A stretch of 64,000 bases of DNA, taken from the NCBI RefSeq assembly GCF_050753365.1, contig NZ_JBLZFY010000001.1:62001-126000 (forward strand), given 5' to 3'. The stretch's first letter is position 1, and every line of letters starts with the position of its first letter. The stretch comes from Geminocystis sp050753365 (lineage in GTDB: Bacteria > Cyanobacteriota > Cyanobacteriia > Cyanobacteriales > Cyanobacteriaceae). The notes under the pieces were generated by a model, which saw only the letters and a list, made by a program, of their open reading frames with translations, searched no databases and was not told the DNA's origin. Positions 19,116 through 28,469 of the stretch are shown piece by piece. The translations under genes and the position numbers were made by a program.

Positions 19116-20006
19116 TTAGGTATTATATTCTAAGCATAATTCTAAATCTTCCAAACAATCAAACTCAAAAAGAGCAACGGTTAATTCTTCCATTTTCTCT
19201 AAGGATAAATTTTTAATTTTATTAGCCAAAATTTCTTCTATTTCTCCTAGATATTGATTACTAATTTTTAAAATTAAGTTGAAGGCTTCTTCTACTTTAC
19301 CTTCAATTTTGCCCTCAATTTTACCTTCAATTTTACCTTCAATTTTGCCCTCAAGTTTGCCTTCAATTTTACCTTGTTTTTTGATCTCTTGGTAAATAAC
19401 AGAACTACGCATAATTTCCTCCTTTAATAATGATTGAATCAAATTTTTGTCTAATTTTAATCCTGCTAGAATACTAACGCTAGTCATTAAATCTGATTGT
19501 AATTCCTTTTCCTCAATGTCATTAACTTTTGTGGCAACTTCCTCTAAGATTTGTTGAGGGGATTCGGTTTTTGCTAATACGGCAAAAGGATATAAAATCG
19601 GTTCAGATAAAAAAGATGTTGCTTCTTCTTCCCATAGGCGAATAATCCTATATTTGTGAATAGTATTTTCATCTTCATATTGTTCTTTGAAAACAACTTC
19701 TGAATTACTTTGTTGCAAAAATATAATGACTTGTGTAATAGGATAATTATATTTCCTTTTTAGTCTAACATAATAATCTAACATCCTTAAAGGTAAAGGT
19801 GGTTTAGATTTTGGTTCGGTTTGAAATTCCAGATGCAAAATCCGTTTTCCTACTCTTAAAAATAATACGGAATCTGCATGAATGGGATTAACATTTAACT
19901 CTGTTTTTAATAGTTTAATTGACGTTTCTTCACTATCAAGTAACCATTTGACAAAAACTTGCGGATATTGCTCTGCTAAAAATTTACAAACATTATCAAA
20001 ACTCAT
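19116..20006 (-). CDS. Rpn/YhgA-like PD-(D/E)XK protein with DUF4351-like C-terminus
   Basis: 296 residues. The N-terminal half has the RpnA-type nuclease-like core (DSVLFLRVGKRILHLEFQTE, with the D...E-x-Q core near 44-62). The C-terminal ~55 residues (LILKISNQYLGEIEEIL..LSLEKMEELTVALFEFDCLEDL) resemble DUF4351. Between them lies a low-complexity run of GKIE tetrapeptides (about residues 213-235) encoded by a 12-bp repeat, which probably varies in length by slippage. RpnA proteins promote RecA-independent recombination; the role here is inferred. Confidence 0.78.
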   Translation of the reverse strand: MSFDNVCKFLAEQYPQVFVKWLLDSEETSIKLLKTELNVNPIHADSVLFLRVGKRILHLEFQTEPKSKPPLPLRMLDYYVRLKRKYNYPITQVIIFLQQSNSEVVFKEQYEDENTIHKYRIIRLWEEEATSFLSEPILYPFAVLAKTESPQQILEEVATKVNDIEEKELQSDLMTSVSILAGLKLDKNLIQSLLKEEIMRSSVIYQEIKKQGKIEGKLEGKIEGKIEGKIEGKIEGKVEEAFNLILKISNQYLGEIEEILANKIKNLSLEKMEELTVALFEFDCLEDLELCLEYNT

Positions 20007-20442
20007 TTTTTTTCATTAAAGCCTAAGTTATTAGTATCATTTTTATTATTAATTTTAATTATTTATTATGACTTAAATTCTTTTTACATTGTCAGAATAA
20101 TTGTACCTATTGTAAAGTATTCGATCGAACCAGATTAATCCTATAACAATCCTAAATGAATCATGAGAATATAATCCCCCCTAACCCCCCTTAAACAAAG
20201 GGGGAACTTAGTTTTATTTTCTCACAAATGATTTAGTACTGCTATATTATATTGGGGTAAAGTTGATGCTGTACGCTACTGACATTCAGTCCTGAAAATT
20301 ATTGGCACTTTTTACAAGGCTACTGAGGTTAATGATTAAGATTTTTAACTTATTTGTATAATTTGAGCTAAACTTCGTTTATTTTTGGTTTTATCAGTAT
20401 CATTATTCTCATCGTCTTTATTTATTCGTCCTTGATATAAAT
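20007..20442. other. Intergenic region with C-run/G-run repeat
   Basis: At 20172-20210 a C-run/G-run repeat (TCCCCCCTAACCCCCCTTAA..AAGGGGG) is followed by TTTTCTCACAAATGATTTAG, shared with 18057-18110. The same C-run motif is inserted inside the chelatase gene at 50188 and 51045. The rest is AT-rich; the RND gene promoter must lie near the right end. Confidence 0.6.
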
Positions 20443-23400
20443 ATGTCTCTTTCTTCTGAATTTATTAAACGCCCTGTGTTGACTACGGTTTGCACGATCG
20501 TAATCATCCTCATCGGGGTTATTTGTATGGCACTGTTGCCCCTCGATAAACTGCCTCAAATCGCACCAAAACAGGTATCCGTCACCGCTAACTATGTGGG
20601 TGCTGATGCTCAAACCGTTGTGGATAACGTTACTAACGTTTTAGAAAGAGAAATTAATGGTACAGCCAATGTTCGTTGGATCAGTTCCAATACTGCTAAT
20701 ACAGGACAAAGTACTATTAACGTTAGTTTCCCCGTAGAAGTTGATATTAATACCGCTCAAGTTTTAGTACAAAACCGAGTCGCTCAAGCTCAATCTAGTT
20801 TACCCCCCATCGTGAATCAATCGGGTGTGACAACAGAACAACAGTCTCCTAGTGTAACTCTTGCCTATGCTTTCTATTCAGAGAAAGGAGAAGACGGAAA
20901 ATATTTATACGATCCTGTATTTTTGTTTAACTATCTCGATCGATATATGTGGAATGAGTTAGCAAGAATTGAAGGGGTAGGAAGTTTAACGGCTTTTGGT
21001 TCATCTACTTATGCCATGCGGATTTGGCTCGATCCCAATAAATTAGCAGCTAGAGGCTTAACAGCTACAGACGTAGTGGGAGTTATTCAAGAGCAGAACT
21101 TTGATATTGGTACTGGAGGGGTAGGAAGATTACCCAATCCTCAAGGACAACAATTTGAAATTCCTTTGAAAGTACAAGGACGTTTTATCACGGAAGAAGA
21201 AGCAGAAAATATTGTGGTGAAAGTGGGAGAAAATGGTACTTTAATTAAAATTGGCGATATAGGTAGAGCCGAATTAGGGGTTGAAAACTACATTACTTTA
21301 ACTATCTTAGATGGTGATACCCCAGGGGTTGGTTTAGTTATTTATCAGTTACCCGGTAGTAACGCCCTTGATACTGCCAATGCCATTAAAGCGAAAATGG
21401 ATGAGTTAAGAAAGTCTTTTCCCCCCGGTTATAAAGATGTTTTAGTGTTAGATAATACTGAATTTATTGATGCCGCATTAAGAGATTTAGTCGTAACTCT
21501 GTTACAAGCCATCGCACTGGTAATATTAGTTATTTTCGTCTTTTTACAAGATTGGCGCACCACCGTTATTCCCTCCGTTGCTATTCCCGTAGCTTTAATT
21601 GGTTCTATGGCTGCCTTAAAGGCTTTGGGATTCACCCTTAATCAGTTAACTCTATTCGCTTGTGTATTAGCTACTGGTTTAGTGGTGGACGATGGTATTG
21701 TTATTGTAGAATCTGTTTCCAATAAACTTGCTCAAAAGATGCGCCCCTTACAAGCCGCCTTCGATTCTATGGATGAATTATTTGGAGCGGTTATCGCTAC
21801 TTCAGTAGTATTAATGGCAGTATTTATTCCCGTATCTTTTTTCCCAGGTACAACGGGCATTGTTTATCAACAATTTGCCTTGACGATCGCCGCCGCCGTT
21901 TTATTTTCTACCTTTAACGCTTTAACTTTTTCCCCCACCATGTCAGGAATATTACTTAAAGCCCCCAGCAAAACAAAAGGTCCTTTAGGTGTATTTTTTG
22001 AAGCGTTTAACAGGTTATTTGATCTATTTAAAGAGGGGTATAAAAAAGTTATCACCTTCTTAACCAAATTGAAAACCCTGATTATGATTATTTTTATCAG
22101 TGGTTTAATTCTCACAGGATGGATGTATCAAAATATTCCTCAAGGCTTTATTCCCGAAGAAGATCAAGGGTACTTCTTTGTCATTGTCAGTGCCAACCCC
22201 GGTGTTTCTCTTAACTACACGGAAGATATTAATAAACGAGTCATGAATGAAATCATGCAGTTTGAAGAGGTTGATCATGCTATGGCAATTACGGGATTTT
22301 CCTTTGATGGTGTTAATAGTAATCAGGGAACATTCTTTGTAAAATTAAAACCTTGGGGTGAACGAGAAGGGGGTAATCATTCTGTATTCGGAGTAATTCG
22401 CCGTCTAAATCCTATTTTACGTCAAAAAATTGATAATGCTAGAGTTTTCGCCGCTAATGCTCCACCAGTGGACGGTTTAAGTAACTTTAGTGGTTTAGAA
22501 CTTTATATTCAAGATCGTCAACTATCAGGAATGGATGCTTTGATTGACAATACTCAAAGGGTAATTGCGGCGGCTAATCAACGTCCTGAAGTTGCTGGAG
22601 CGTTTACTACCTTTACCTTTAACTCTCCCATTCTTCAAGCCCAGATCGATCGAGATAAGGTAAAAGCCATGAATGTGGACATTAACGTCTTGTTAGCTAA
22701 CTTACAAACCTATCTCGGCGGTAACTTTGTCAATCAATTTGTCTTAGACGGACGTTTATATCGAGTCTTTGCCCAAGCCGATGCGGATTTTCGATCGAAC
22801 CCCAGAGATATAGAAAATATTTATGTGCGTAGTCGCAATGGTGCAATGGTACAAATGAGCGATATGTTAACCATCCAAGAAACCACCGCTCCCCCGATTA
22901 TCACCAACTATAACGTTTATCCTGCTATCAAAATTAACATCTCACCAGCTCAAGGCTATAGCTCAGGGCAATTAATTCAAATCATGGAAGAAGTCGCTCA
23001 AGCTACCCTACAACCAGGGTTTGGCTTTGAATGGACAAACACCGCCGCCGAAGAAAAAACGGCAGGGGGGGCAGCACCCATCGTATTCGGATTAGGTTTT
23101 GTGATGGTATTCTTAGTATTAGCCGCTCAGTATGAAAGCTATATTGACCCTACCATCATCATGTTAACCGTACCCCTATCAATCTTAGGTGCATTAGGTG
23201 GCATCTGGTTAAGAGTTCAATTTCAAGGCTCAGACAGCATTTGGCCTATTCTCGACAATAATATTTATGTACAGGTAGGATTAGTAATGTTGATTGGGAT
23301 GTCCAGTAAAAACGCCATTCTGATTGTGGAATTTGCCAATCAGGCTCGTACTTTAGGCATGAATATCACCCAAGCAGCTATTTACGCCGCTACCGAGCGT

Positions 23401-23709
23401 TTTCGCCCAATTTTAATGACTACATTTTCCACTCTATTTGGTTTCTTACCCCTCTTAGTTGCTAGTGGTGCAGGAAGTGTCAGCCGTTGGTCATTGGGTA
23501 CATCTGTATTCGGAGGGATGATTGTTTCTACCGTATTGAGTTTATTATTTGTGCCGAACCTTTATATAGTCATCAAGAGTTTTGAGAAAAATATCTTAGA
23601 CGGTGACAAAAAACCCCGTAAACCAAGCAAGAAAGACAAAAATGACAAAAACGGAGGAAGTCCTAATAGAGAAATAGATCAATCTTCTACCTTAATTTCC
23701 GATAATTAG
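20443..23709 (+). CDS. RND efflux transporter, AcrB/HAE1 type
   Basis: A full-length inner-membrane RND pump of 1088 residues. It starts with the usual cytoplasmic tail and TM1 (SSEFIKRPVLTTVCTIVIILIGV) and has two large periplasmic porter loops. The TM4 proton-relay motif ACVLATGLVVDDGIVIVE contains the adjacent Asp pair. GFIPEEDQGYFFV and the TM10-12 block GMSSKNAILIVEFANQAR are hydrophobe/amphiphile-type signatures. No membrane-fusion protein or TolC gene is adjacent, so partners must be encoded elsewhere. The C-terminal ~35 residues are Lys/Asp rich. Confidence 0.93.
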   Translation: MSLSSEFIKRPVLTTVCTIVIILIGVICMALLPLDKLPQIAPKQVSVTANYVGADAQTVVDNVTNVLEREINGTANVRWISSNTANTGQSTINVSFPVEVDINTAQVLVQNRVAQAQSSLPPIVNQSGVTTEQQSPSVTLAYAFYSEKGEDGKYLYDPVFLFNYLDRYMWNELARIEGVGSLTAFGSSTYAMRIWLDPNKLAARGLTATDVVGVIQEQNFDIGTGGVGRLPNPQGQQFEIPLKVQGRFITEEEAENIVVKVGENGTLIKIGDIGRAELGVENYITLTILDGDTPGVGLVIYQLPGSNALDTANAIKAKMDELRKSFPPGYKDVLVLDNTEFIDAALRDLVVTLLQAIALVILVIFVFLQDWRTTVIPSVAIPVALIGSMAALKALGFTLNQLTLFACVLATGLVVDDGIVIVESVSNKLAQKMRPLQAAFDSMDELFGAVIATSVVLMAVFIPVSFFPGTTGIVYQQFALTIAAAVLFSTFNALTFSPTMSGILLKAPSKTKGPLGVFFEAFNRLFDLFKEGYKKVITFLTKLKTLIMIIFISGLILTGWMYQNIPQGFIPEEDQGYFFVIVSANPGVSLNYTEDINKRVMNEIMQFEEVDHAMAITGFSFDGVNSNQGTFFVKLKPWGEREGGNHSVFGVIRRLNPILRQKIDNARVFAANAPPVDGLSNFSGLELYIQDRQLSGMDALIDNTQRVIAAANQRPEVAGAFTTFTFNSPILQAQIDRDKVKAMNVDINVLLANLQTYLGGNFVNQFVLDGRLYRVFAQADADFRSNPRDIENIYVRSRNGAMVQMSDMLTIQETTAPPIITNYNVYPAIKINISPAQGYSSGQLIQIMEEVAQATLQPGFGFEWTNTAAEEKTAGGAAPIVFGLGFVMVFLVLAAQYESYIDPTIIMLTVPLSILGALGGIWLRVQFQGSDSIWPILDNNIYVQVGLVMLIGMSSKNAILIVEFANQARTLGMNITQAAIYAATERFRPILMTTFSTLFGFLPLLVASGAGSVSRWSLGTSVFGGMIVSTVLSLLFVPNLYIVIKSFEKNILDGDKKPRKPSKKDKNDKNGGSPNREIDQSSTLISDN

Positions 23710-23719
23710 TTATCCGTAG

Positions 23720-23736
23720 GGTGGGCATCGCCCACC
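23720..23736. terminator. Perfect hairpin between convergent genes
   Basis: GGTGGGC-ATC-GCCCACC forms a 7-bp perfect stem between the RND gene and the convergent carbonic-anhydrase-like gene. It could end transcription from both sides, although no strong U-run follows on the plus strand. Confidence 0.6.
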
Positions 23737-23737
23737 A

Positions 23738-24250
23738 TCAATAAAATCCCTTATCATCACTTTTTCCACTATGATATAAGGCAAGTTGATAATATTTTTG
23801 AGCATGATTGATTAAATCTTCCGCTTCTTGTTCACTAATATCCCTTATTTTTTTGGCTGGAATACCAACCATCAACGATCGATCGGGAACATCTTTAGTT
23901 ACAACACAACCAGCCCCAATAATTGAGCCTTCCCCCACTACCACCCCGTCAAGTACGATCGCACCGATACCAATTAAGCAACCTTTTTTAATATGGGCGC
24001 TATGAATTACAGCTTTATGTCCGATCGTCACATAATCTTCCAAAATAGTGACTTTATGAGGATCTCCATGTAATACAGCACCATCTTGAATATTAGTATA
24101 AGAACCGATAGAGATTTTTTCCACATCTCCACGCACGACTGCATGATACCAGATACTTGATCCCTTGCCCATATCCACATCTCCCATAATAGAAGCATTG
24201 TCGGCAATAAAAGCACACTCAGGAAAATCACTGTTTTTTAACAATTTCAT
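23738..24250 (-). CDS. Gamma-carbonic-anhydrase family protein (left-handed beta-helix)
   Basis: 170 residues built of hexapeptide repeats (IADNASIMGDVDMGKGSSIWYHAVVRGDVE...). The metal-site pattern includes the conserved RGD-type arginine/aspartate and histidines in GDPHKVTI, IGHKAVIHSAHI. It belongs to the YrdA/PaaY/CcmM-N-like family. Trimeric assembly is expected. Whether it hydrates CO2 cannot be told from sequence. Confidence 0.88.
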   Translation of the reverse strand: MKLLKNSDFPECAFIADNASIMGDVDMGKGSSIWYHAVVRGDVEKISIGSYTNIQDGAVLHGDPHKVTILEDYVTIGHKAVIHSAHIKKGCLIGIGAIVLDGVVVGEGSIIGAGCVVTKDVPDRSLMVGIPAKKIRDISEQEAEDLINHAQKYYQLALYHSGKSDDKGFY

Positions 24251-24384
24251 GACATTATTTCGGTTAAATCTTGATATTTTCCATTTTAAAATTTATTTTG
24301 TCAATGTCAAAAACGATCGATAATTTTGAGAAAAAGTATGTTTAGATGTGTATAAAATTATGAGAAAGTGAATGTTAATTGTTT

Positions 24385-24639
24385 ATGTCATTACCAGAAA
24401 CCATCGTCCAATTAACTGTAACCAGTCAATGTTGGCAAAAAGGAGAAATTAAAGGAGAAGTAAAAGCAGGTAGTTATGAATGGTATTTTCAGTGGTATTT
24501 TCTCAAAGGAAAATTATCTGTTCATCCTACCCTTGGACGCAGTTTAATTCACGAGCCTTTATCCCGTTTTTTGGAAAGATACGATTATCAATTAGAAGTA
24601 GGAGGAGATTATCAATTTTTCTTGAGAACTAAATTATAA
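24385..24639 (+). CDS. Conserved cyanobacterial protein (DUF3146-like)
   Basis: An 84-residue protein from the ATG at 24385 (a TTG two codons upstream is also in frame). It reads MSLPETIVQLTVTSQCWQKG and continues with YEWYFQWYFLKGKLSVHP and PLSRFLERYDYQLEVGGDYQFFLR. I associate this with the small cyanobacterial DUF3146 family by memory. No catalytic motif is visible and the function is unknown. Confidence 0.65.
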   Translation: MSLPETIVQLTVTSQCWQKGEIKGEVKAGSYEWYFQWYFLKGKLSVHPTLGRSLIHEPLSRFLERYDYQLEVGGDYQFFLRTKL

Positions 24640-25101
24640 CCCACATCCCACATATTTTAATAGAACATAAAAGCAATACACAAAAACATCTAAGCTAGAA
24701 CGCATCTAAGTTTACTGATAAAGACAGGCAAAAGGCAACAGTTAATATTACCTGAGTTTGATATAAAAATAGGTGAGGGCTAACTTGGAAGACTCCGAAG
24801 ACAGGCAGACAGGCAGATTGTATTTCTGGTGAATGAATAAAATTCTCTCAAAAGTACATCAAATATTGACAATTTTTCTCCCCGTCCACTTGTCCACTTG
24901 TCCACTTGCCCTCCTGTCTAGTTTTCATCATTTTCTTTATGTCGAACTGAGGTTAATATTAGTCAATAGTTATCAGTATTTTTAATTATTAGAGAAAAAT
25001 GCAAGTTAAATGCGTCTTAGCTTAGGTTAACTCAGAAATAGCAAATGTTACCTAATCCTGATAAAATAAAGGGAGTATAATCTTGATCCCTAAAAGCAAA
25101 A
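24640..25101. other. Intergenic region largely occupied by a MITE-like element
   Basis: The spacer upstream of hisIE is mostly the family A element at 24690-25024. After it remain about 75 bp that must hold the hisIE promoter. Confidence 0.6.
24690..25024. repeat. MITE-like element, family A (long copy, both termini)
   Basis: Left end CTAAGCTAGAACGCATCTAA and right end whose reverse complement is TAAGCTAAGACGCATTTAAC form imperfect terminal inverted repeats around 335 bp. The interior includes CAGGCAGACAGGCAG and three GTCCACTT units. No open frame of note, no transposase. Confidence 0.7.
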
Positions 25102-25752
25102 ATGTCTATTAATCCTTCCATCCCCCTCAGTCAATCAATACCCGTTGATAAAATCAAATATAATGAGCAAGGATTAGTACCCGCCATTGCCCAAGACTAT
25201 CTTGATGGCACTGTTTTAATGATGGCATGGATGAACAAAGAATCTCTACAAAAAACCCTCGATACAGGAGAAGCATGGTATTGGAGTCGCTCTCGTCAAG
25301 AATTATGGCATAAGGGGGCAACATCTGGACATATTCAAAAAGTGAAAACTATTCGCTATGATTGTGATAGTGATGCTTTATTAATTTCGATCGAACAAAT
25401 AGGAGACATCGCTTGTCATACGGGAGAAAGAAGTTGTTTTCATCAAATTGATCATTCTAAATCTGCACCTCCGGCGGATACCCTTACAGAATTATATAAG
25501 TTAATTTTCGATCGAAAAGAGCATCCCATAGAAGGTTCATATACCTGTAAACTGTTTGAAGGAGGAGATAATAAAATACTGAAGAAAATAGGGGAAGAAT
25601 CTGCCGAAGTCGTCATGGCTTGTAAAGACAACAACCCCGAAGAAATTGCTGGAGAAATCGCTGATTTGTTTTATCATTCCTTAGTTGCGTTAGCTTATCA
25701 TCAAGTCAACCTGCGAGATGTTTATAAAAAACTTGAAGAAAGAAGACGATAA
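25102..25752 (+). CDS. hisIE: Bifunctional phosphoribosyl-AMP cyclohydrolase / phosphoribosyl-ATP pyrophosphatase
   Basis: A HisI-HisE fusion of 216 residues that catalyses the second and third steps of histidine synthesis. HisI part (about 10-120): MMAWMNKESLQKTLDTGEAWYWSRSRQ, IRYDCDSDALLI and the zinc-binding CHTGERSCF. HisE part (about 125-216): IGEESAEVVMACKDNN, EIADLFYHSLVAL. Both halves are intact. Its stop is followed by a heptamer array. Confidence 0.95.
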   Translation: MSINPSIPLSQSIPVDKIKYNEQGLVPAIAQDYLDGTVLMMAWMNKESLQKTLDTGEAWYWSRSRQELWHKGATSGHIQKVKTIRYDCDSDALLISIEQIGDIACHTGERSCFHQIDHSKSAPPADTLTELYKLIFDRKEHPIEGSYTCKLFEGGDNKILKKIGEESAEVVMACKDNNPEEIAGEIADLFYHSLVALAYHQVNLRDVYKKLEERRR

Positions 25753-25777
25753 ATAGGAATTAAGAATTAAGAATTAA
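25753..25777. repeat. Heptanucleotide array after hisIE
   Basis: Three to four units of AATTAAG, immediately downstream of the hisIE stop codon. Confidence 0.75.
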
Positions 25778-25790
25778 ATAATACGAAAAT

Positions 25791-25860
25791 TACACATTTG
25801 TACCAAAAATTGGAGGATTGAGATTCAGTGGCACAGGCATCCTGTTTGTATTAGTGCGTT
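25791..25860. repeat. Interspersed repeat, family C
   Basis: TTGTACCAAAAATTGGAGGA then TTGAGATTCAGTGGCACAGG, ending TTTGTATTAG. The inverted copy at 42010-42090 carries the same blocks in the same order. Confidence 0.65.
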
Positions 25861-25920
25861 TATAATATTTAAAGTTAGTTGAAAATAGGTTGATTTTATG
25901 CTTATTAATTATGGGCAAAA

Positions 25921-26457
25921 TTAGTTAAATAAATCATTAATACTAATACTAAAACCAGTTAAAACTTTTTGAGTTGTTACTATATCATTATTGCTAAAAA
26001 CAAGGGTTCGATCGAGCATAATAATAAAAACTTTTTCATTTTCAGGTAAAACCAACCAAACTTCTTCACTGCCTGAAGCTAAATACTCATTCGCCTTAGC
26101 AAATAAATCCTCCGCCGAATCCGCAGGAGAAGCAATTTCAGCAATTAAGGGCGGACTTTGAGGTAAACTAGGTGCATTACTATAACTTTTGACCAATTGT
26201 GAGGTAAGATAACAAACATCTGGCCTTCTTCCTTGCTTAATAGTTTTACAAGGCAACTCGGAATAAACTTTTCCACCCTGTTGAGAAGTGTTGATGTATA
26301 TTCCCCAAGCAATAATTAATTTAGCCTGTATCTCGCTGTGTCTAATTGTCATACCAGTTGTCTCCTGTAATTTTCCGTTAATCCACTCTTGATGATTGGG
26401 GGGATTAGCTAAAAAATCATCTAAAGTAAAAGTAGGTTTTGTAATTACTGCTACCAT
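25921..26457 (-). CDS. Uma2 family (PD-(D/E)XK-like) protein
   Basis: A Uma2/DUF820 protein of about 178 residues from the ATG at 26457; a TTG eight codons upstream is also in frame. Family features: LDDFLANPPNHQEWINGKLQE near the N-terminus, the core RRPDVCYLTSQ and PPLIAEIASPADSAEDLFAKANEYLASGSEEVWLV. These carry the Asp...Glu-x-xx restriction-like active-site residues. Such genes are very numerous in cyanobacteria and their role is unresolved. Confidence 0.88.
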   Translation of the reverse strand: MVAVITKPTFTLDDFLANPPNHQEWINGKLQETTGMTIRHSEIQAKLIIAWGIYINTSQQGGKVYSELPCKTIKQGRRPDVCYLTSQLVKSYSNAPSLPQSPPLIAEIASPADSAEDLFAKANEYLASGSEEVWLVLPENEKVFIIMLDRTLVFSNNDIVTTQKVLTGFSISINDLFN

Positions 26458-26553
26458 AGTTTCTACATAAATAGTTAGCAACTCAATTATAGCTTAATGA
26501 TTCAAGATTCATAAACACATCAATAATAGACAAAAAATTAAAATTTTTAATTT

Positions 26554-27420
26554 ATGAGTAATCAACAAATAATTATTTTCGGTGAAGTTTTATTCGATCG
26601 ATTCCCAGATGGTAAAGTGGTATTAGGAGGTGCTCCTTTTAATGTAGCGTGGCATTTGCAGGGTTTTGGAATGTCTCCTTTATTTATCTCCCGTGTCGGC
26701 AATGACTTAGAGGGAGAAAAGATTAAGCAAACCATGAAAGATTGGGGCATGGATTTATCAGGGATACAAACCGATAGGCAATACCCTACGGGAGTTGTCA
26801 ATGTGCAATTCAAAGACAATGAGCCTCATTACGATATAGTCGAAAATAGTGCCTATGATTTTATGGAGTCGGCTTCTATTCCCTATCTGTCAAAAAATAG
26901 TATCCTTTATCACGGCAGTTTAGCCTTAAGAAACAGTGCATCTCAGGCAACTATTGACAGTATCAAAAAAAATATTTCTCCTTCTATCTTTCTTGATGTT
27001 AACCTTCGATCGCCCCATTGGCACTTAAATTCGATCGAATCTTTATTATCTGGTACATCGTGGTTAAAATTAAACGAGGATGAATTATCGTTAATTGTAC
27101 CCCAAGAAAACAATACTCAAAACCGCATTCAGCATCTATTTAACCATTATTCCTTAACTCAAATTACCCTCACTCAAGGAAAAGCAGGGGCGACTTGTTT
27201 TACGGCGGATAAGCAACATTATCAAGTTTCTCCCTCTCAAAATACCGTAGTAGTGGATACCGTAGGTGCAGGAGATGCTTTTTGTAGCGTCTTAATTCTC
27301 GGTATTCTCAAGCAATGGGATATATCGACTACCTTGCAACGGGCGCAAGAATTTGCAAGTAAGATTGTAAAAATACAAGGGGCTACTAAGTTCGATCGAA
27401 GTTTTTATCAAGATTGTTAA
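26554..27420 (+). CDS. PfkB-family carbohydrate kinase (fructokinase-like)
   Basis: 288 residues of ribokinase fold. The N-terminal substrate region is FGEVLFDRFPDGKVVLGGAPFNVAWHLQGFG with the di-Gly hinge. The C-terminal PfkB signature VDTVGAGDAF contains the catalytic Asp, near residues 229-238. The GE(V/L)LFDxFPDG..LGGAPFNVAWHL opening is typical of bacterial fructokinase-type members, so fructose is the likeliest substrate, but specificity is inference. Confidence 0.88.
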   Translation: MSNQQIIIFGEVLFDRFPDGKVVLGGAPFNVAWHLQGFGMSPLFISRVGNDLEGEKIKQTMKDWGMDLSGIQTDRQYPTGVVNVQFKDNEPHYDIVENSAYDFMESASIPYLSKNSILYHGSLALRNSASQATIDSIKKNISPSIFLDVNLRSPHWHLNSIESLLSGTSWLKLNEDELSLIVPQENNTQNRIQHLFNHYSLTQITLTQGKAGATCFTADKQHYQVSPSQNTVVVDTVGAGDAFCSVLILGILKQWDISTTLQRAQEFASKIVKIQGATKFDRSFYQDC

Positions 27421-27433
27421 ATTTTGCCTGTAG

Positions 27434-27459
27434 GTTGGGTTGAGGATACGAAACCCAAC
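27434..27459. terminator. Hairpin downstream of the PfkB gene
   Basis: GTTGGGTT pairs with AACCCAAC across a 9-10 nt loop. The same stem sequence recurs at 32709-32735, so this is also a dispersed repeat. Confidence 0.5.
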
Positions 27460-27481
27460 AAAAGCGGATAATAGATAAAAC

Positions 27482-27540
27482 TAATTAGGGGGTGCTGAAA
27501 AAGTATTTTGATGAAGAGAGGGAAGAGCGGATTTGGGAAA
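27482..27540. repeat. Family D repeat terminus (GGGTGCTGAAAAAGTATTTT)
   Basis: A single end of the element whose two ends flank 42103-42456. Here it is followed by a purine-rich AGAGAGGGAAGAG tract. Confidence 0.6.
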
Positions 27541-27615
27541 CCTAAATATATTTAATCATTTTCATAAAATCTGCAAAAGAAATTGTTTCTTGAGGATAGA
27601 CAGTACAAGCATATT

Positions 27616-28356
27616 CTATCCATAGTTTTCAGATTTTATTGGACGATTAACAAAAATAATTACGATCGAAAAATAACTTAATTTTAGTTTAGGATAATGA
27701 CGTAAACCATGATAAACTTTCTCTTCATCGGTAGTGGCTTTTTCCACAATATAAGCTCGATCGAGCAGGTTTCTTTGTGCTAAAATTTGCCATACTTGAT
27801 CATAAACAGAAGCCACCTTCATTAAGACAATGACATCCCCCCAATCCAAAGCCTCCTCGAATTGTTTGAGAGAATAAACAGTAGGTAAAACAATCAAATT
27901 TTCCCCTTGCATCGTCAAAGGCAATCCCAAAGCCGAAGCCACCGCCATAGGAGAAGAAACCCCCCCAACTCGTTCGATTTTTACATCAGGATATAATTTT
28001 TCGATCGTTAAAGCTAAATAAGTAAAGGTACTAAAAAAACTTATATCTCCTTCACAAGCAAAAGCCACATCTTCTCCATTTTTGAGATATTCCCACACCT
28101 GTAAACTTACCTTATGCCATGCTTGAGTCAAGATTTCCTCAGAGAAAGTATAGGGGAAAGATAAAGGTAATGTGTGATGATGAGGTTGTAAATAAGATTG
28201 AATTATTCTTTGTGCTACCCCTAACCCGCCATTAATTCCAGCAGGAAAAGCAATAATTTTAGTTTGCTGTATAATTTTTAAAGCCTTGATGGTGATTAAT
28301 TCTGGATCACCAGTACCCACACTGACACCGTATAGAGTACCTATTTTATGGGGCAT
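27616..28356 (-). CDS. cobI: Precorrin-2 C(20)-methyltransferase
   Basis: SAM-dependent tetrapyrrole methylase of 246 residues for corrin synthesis. It has the family opening GTLYGVSVGTGDPELITIKA, a SAM-binding GDISFFSTFTYLA segment near 113-125, and VIVLMKVASVYDQVW near the C-terminus, as in CobI/CbiL. It is the only cobalamin-pathway enzyme I recognise with confidence in the window, though the large chelatase subunit at 49.5 kb may be related in function. Confidence 0.92.
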   Translation of the reverse strand: MPHKIGTLYGVSVGTGDPELITIKALKIIQQTKIIAFPAGINGGLGVAQRIIQSYLQPHHHTLPLSFPYTFSEEILTQAWHKVSLQVWEYLKNGEDVAFACEGDISFFSTFTYLALTIEKLYPDVKIERVGGVSSPMAVASALGLPLTMQGENLIVLPTVYSLKQFEEALDWGDVIVLMKVASVYDQVWQILAQRNLLDRAYIVEKATTDEEKVYHGLRHYPKLKLSYFSIVIIFVNRPIKSENYG

Positions 28357-28469
28357 AAATTTAAGAAAAGTTAAAAAAAGCTAAAAAATGAGAAAAGGTT
28401 TACAATTAATAGATTATAAGAAAATTAAATATAACATTTTTTTTACTCTATTTACAATTTCACCTTTAA

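Noticed and set aside
24690..25024. Possible structured RNA or riboswitch upstream of hisIE
   Set aside because: The sequence matches family A elements elsewhere, including ones not near biosynthetic genes; a mobile element explains it better.
27526..27615. Possible small gene between the PfkB and cobI genes
   Set aside because: Only short frames with stops; the segment is a family D repeat end followed by AT-rich DNA.
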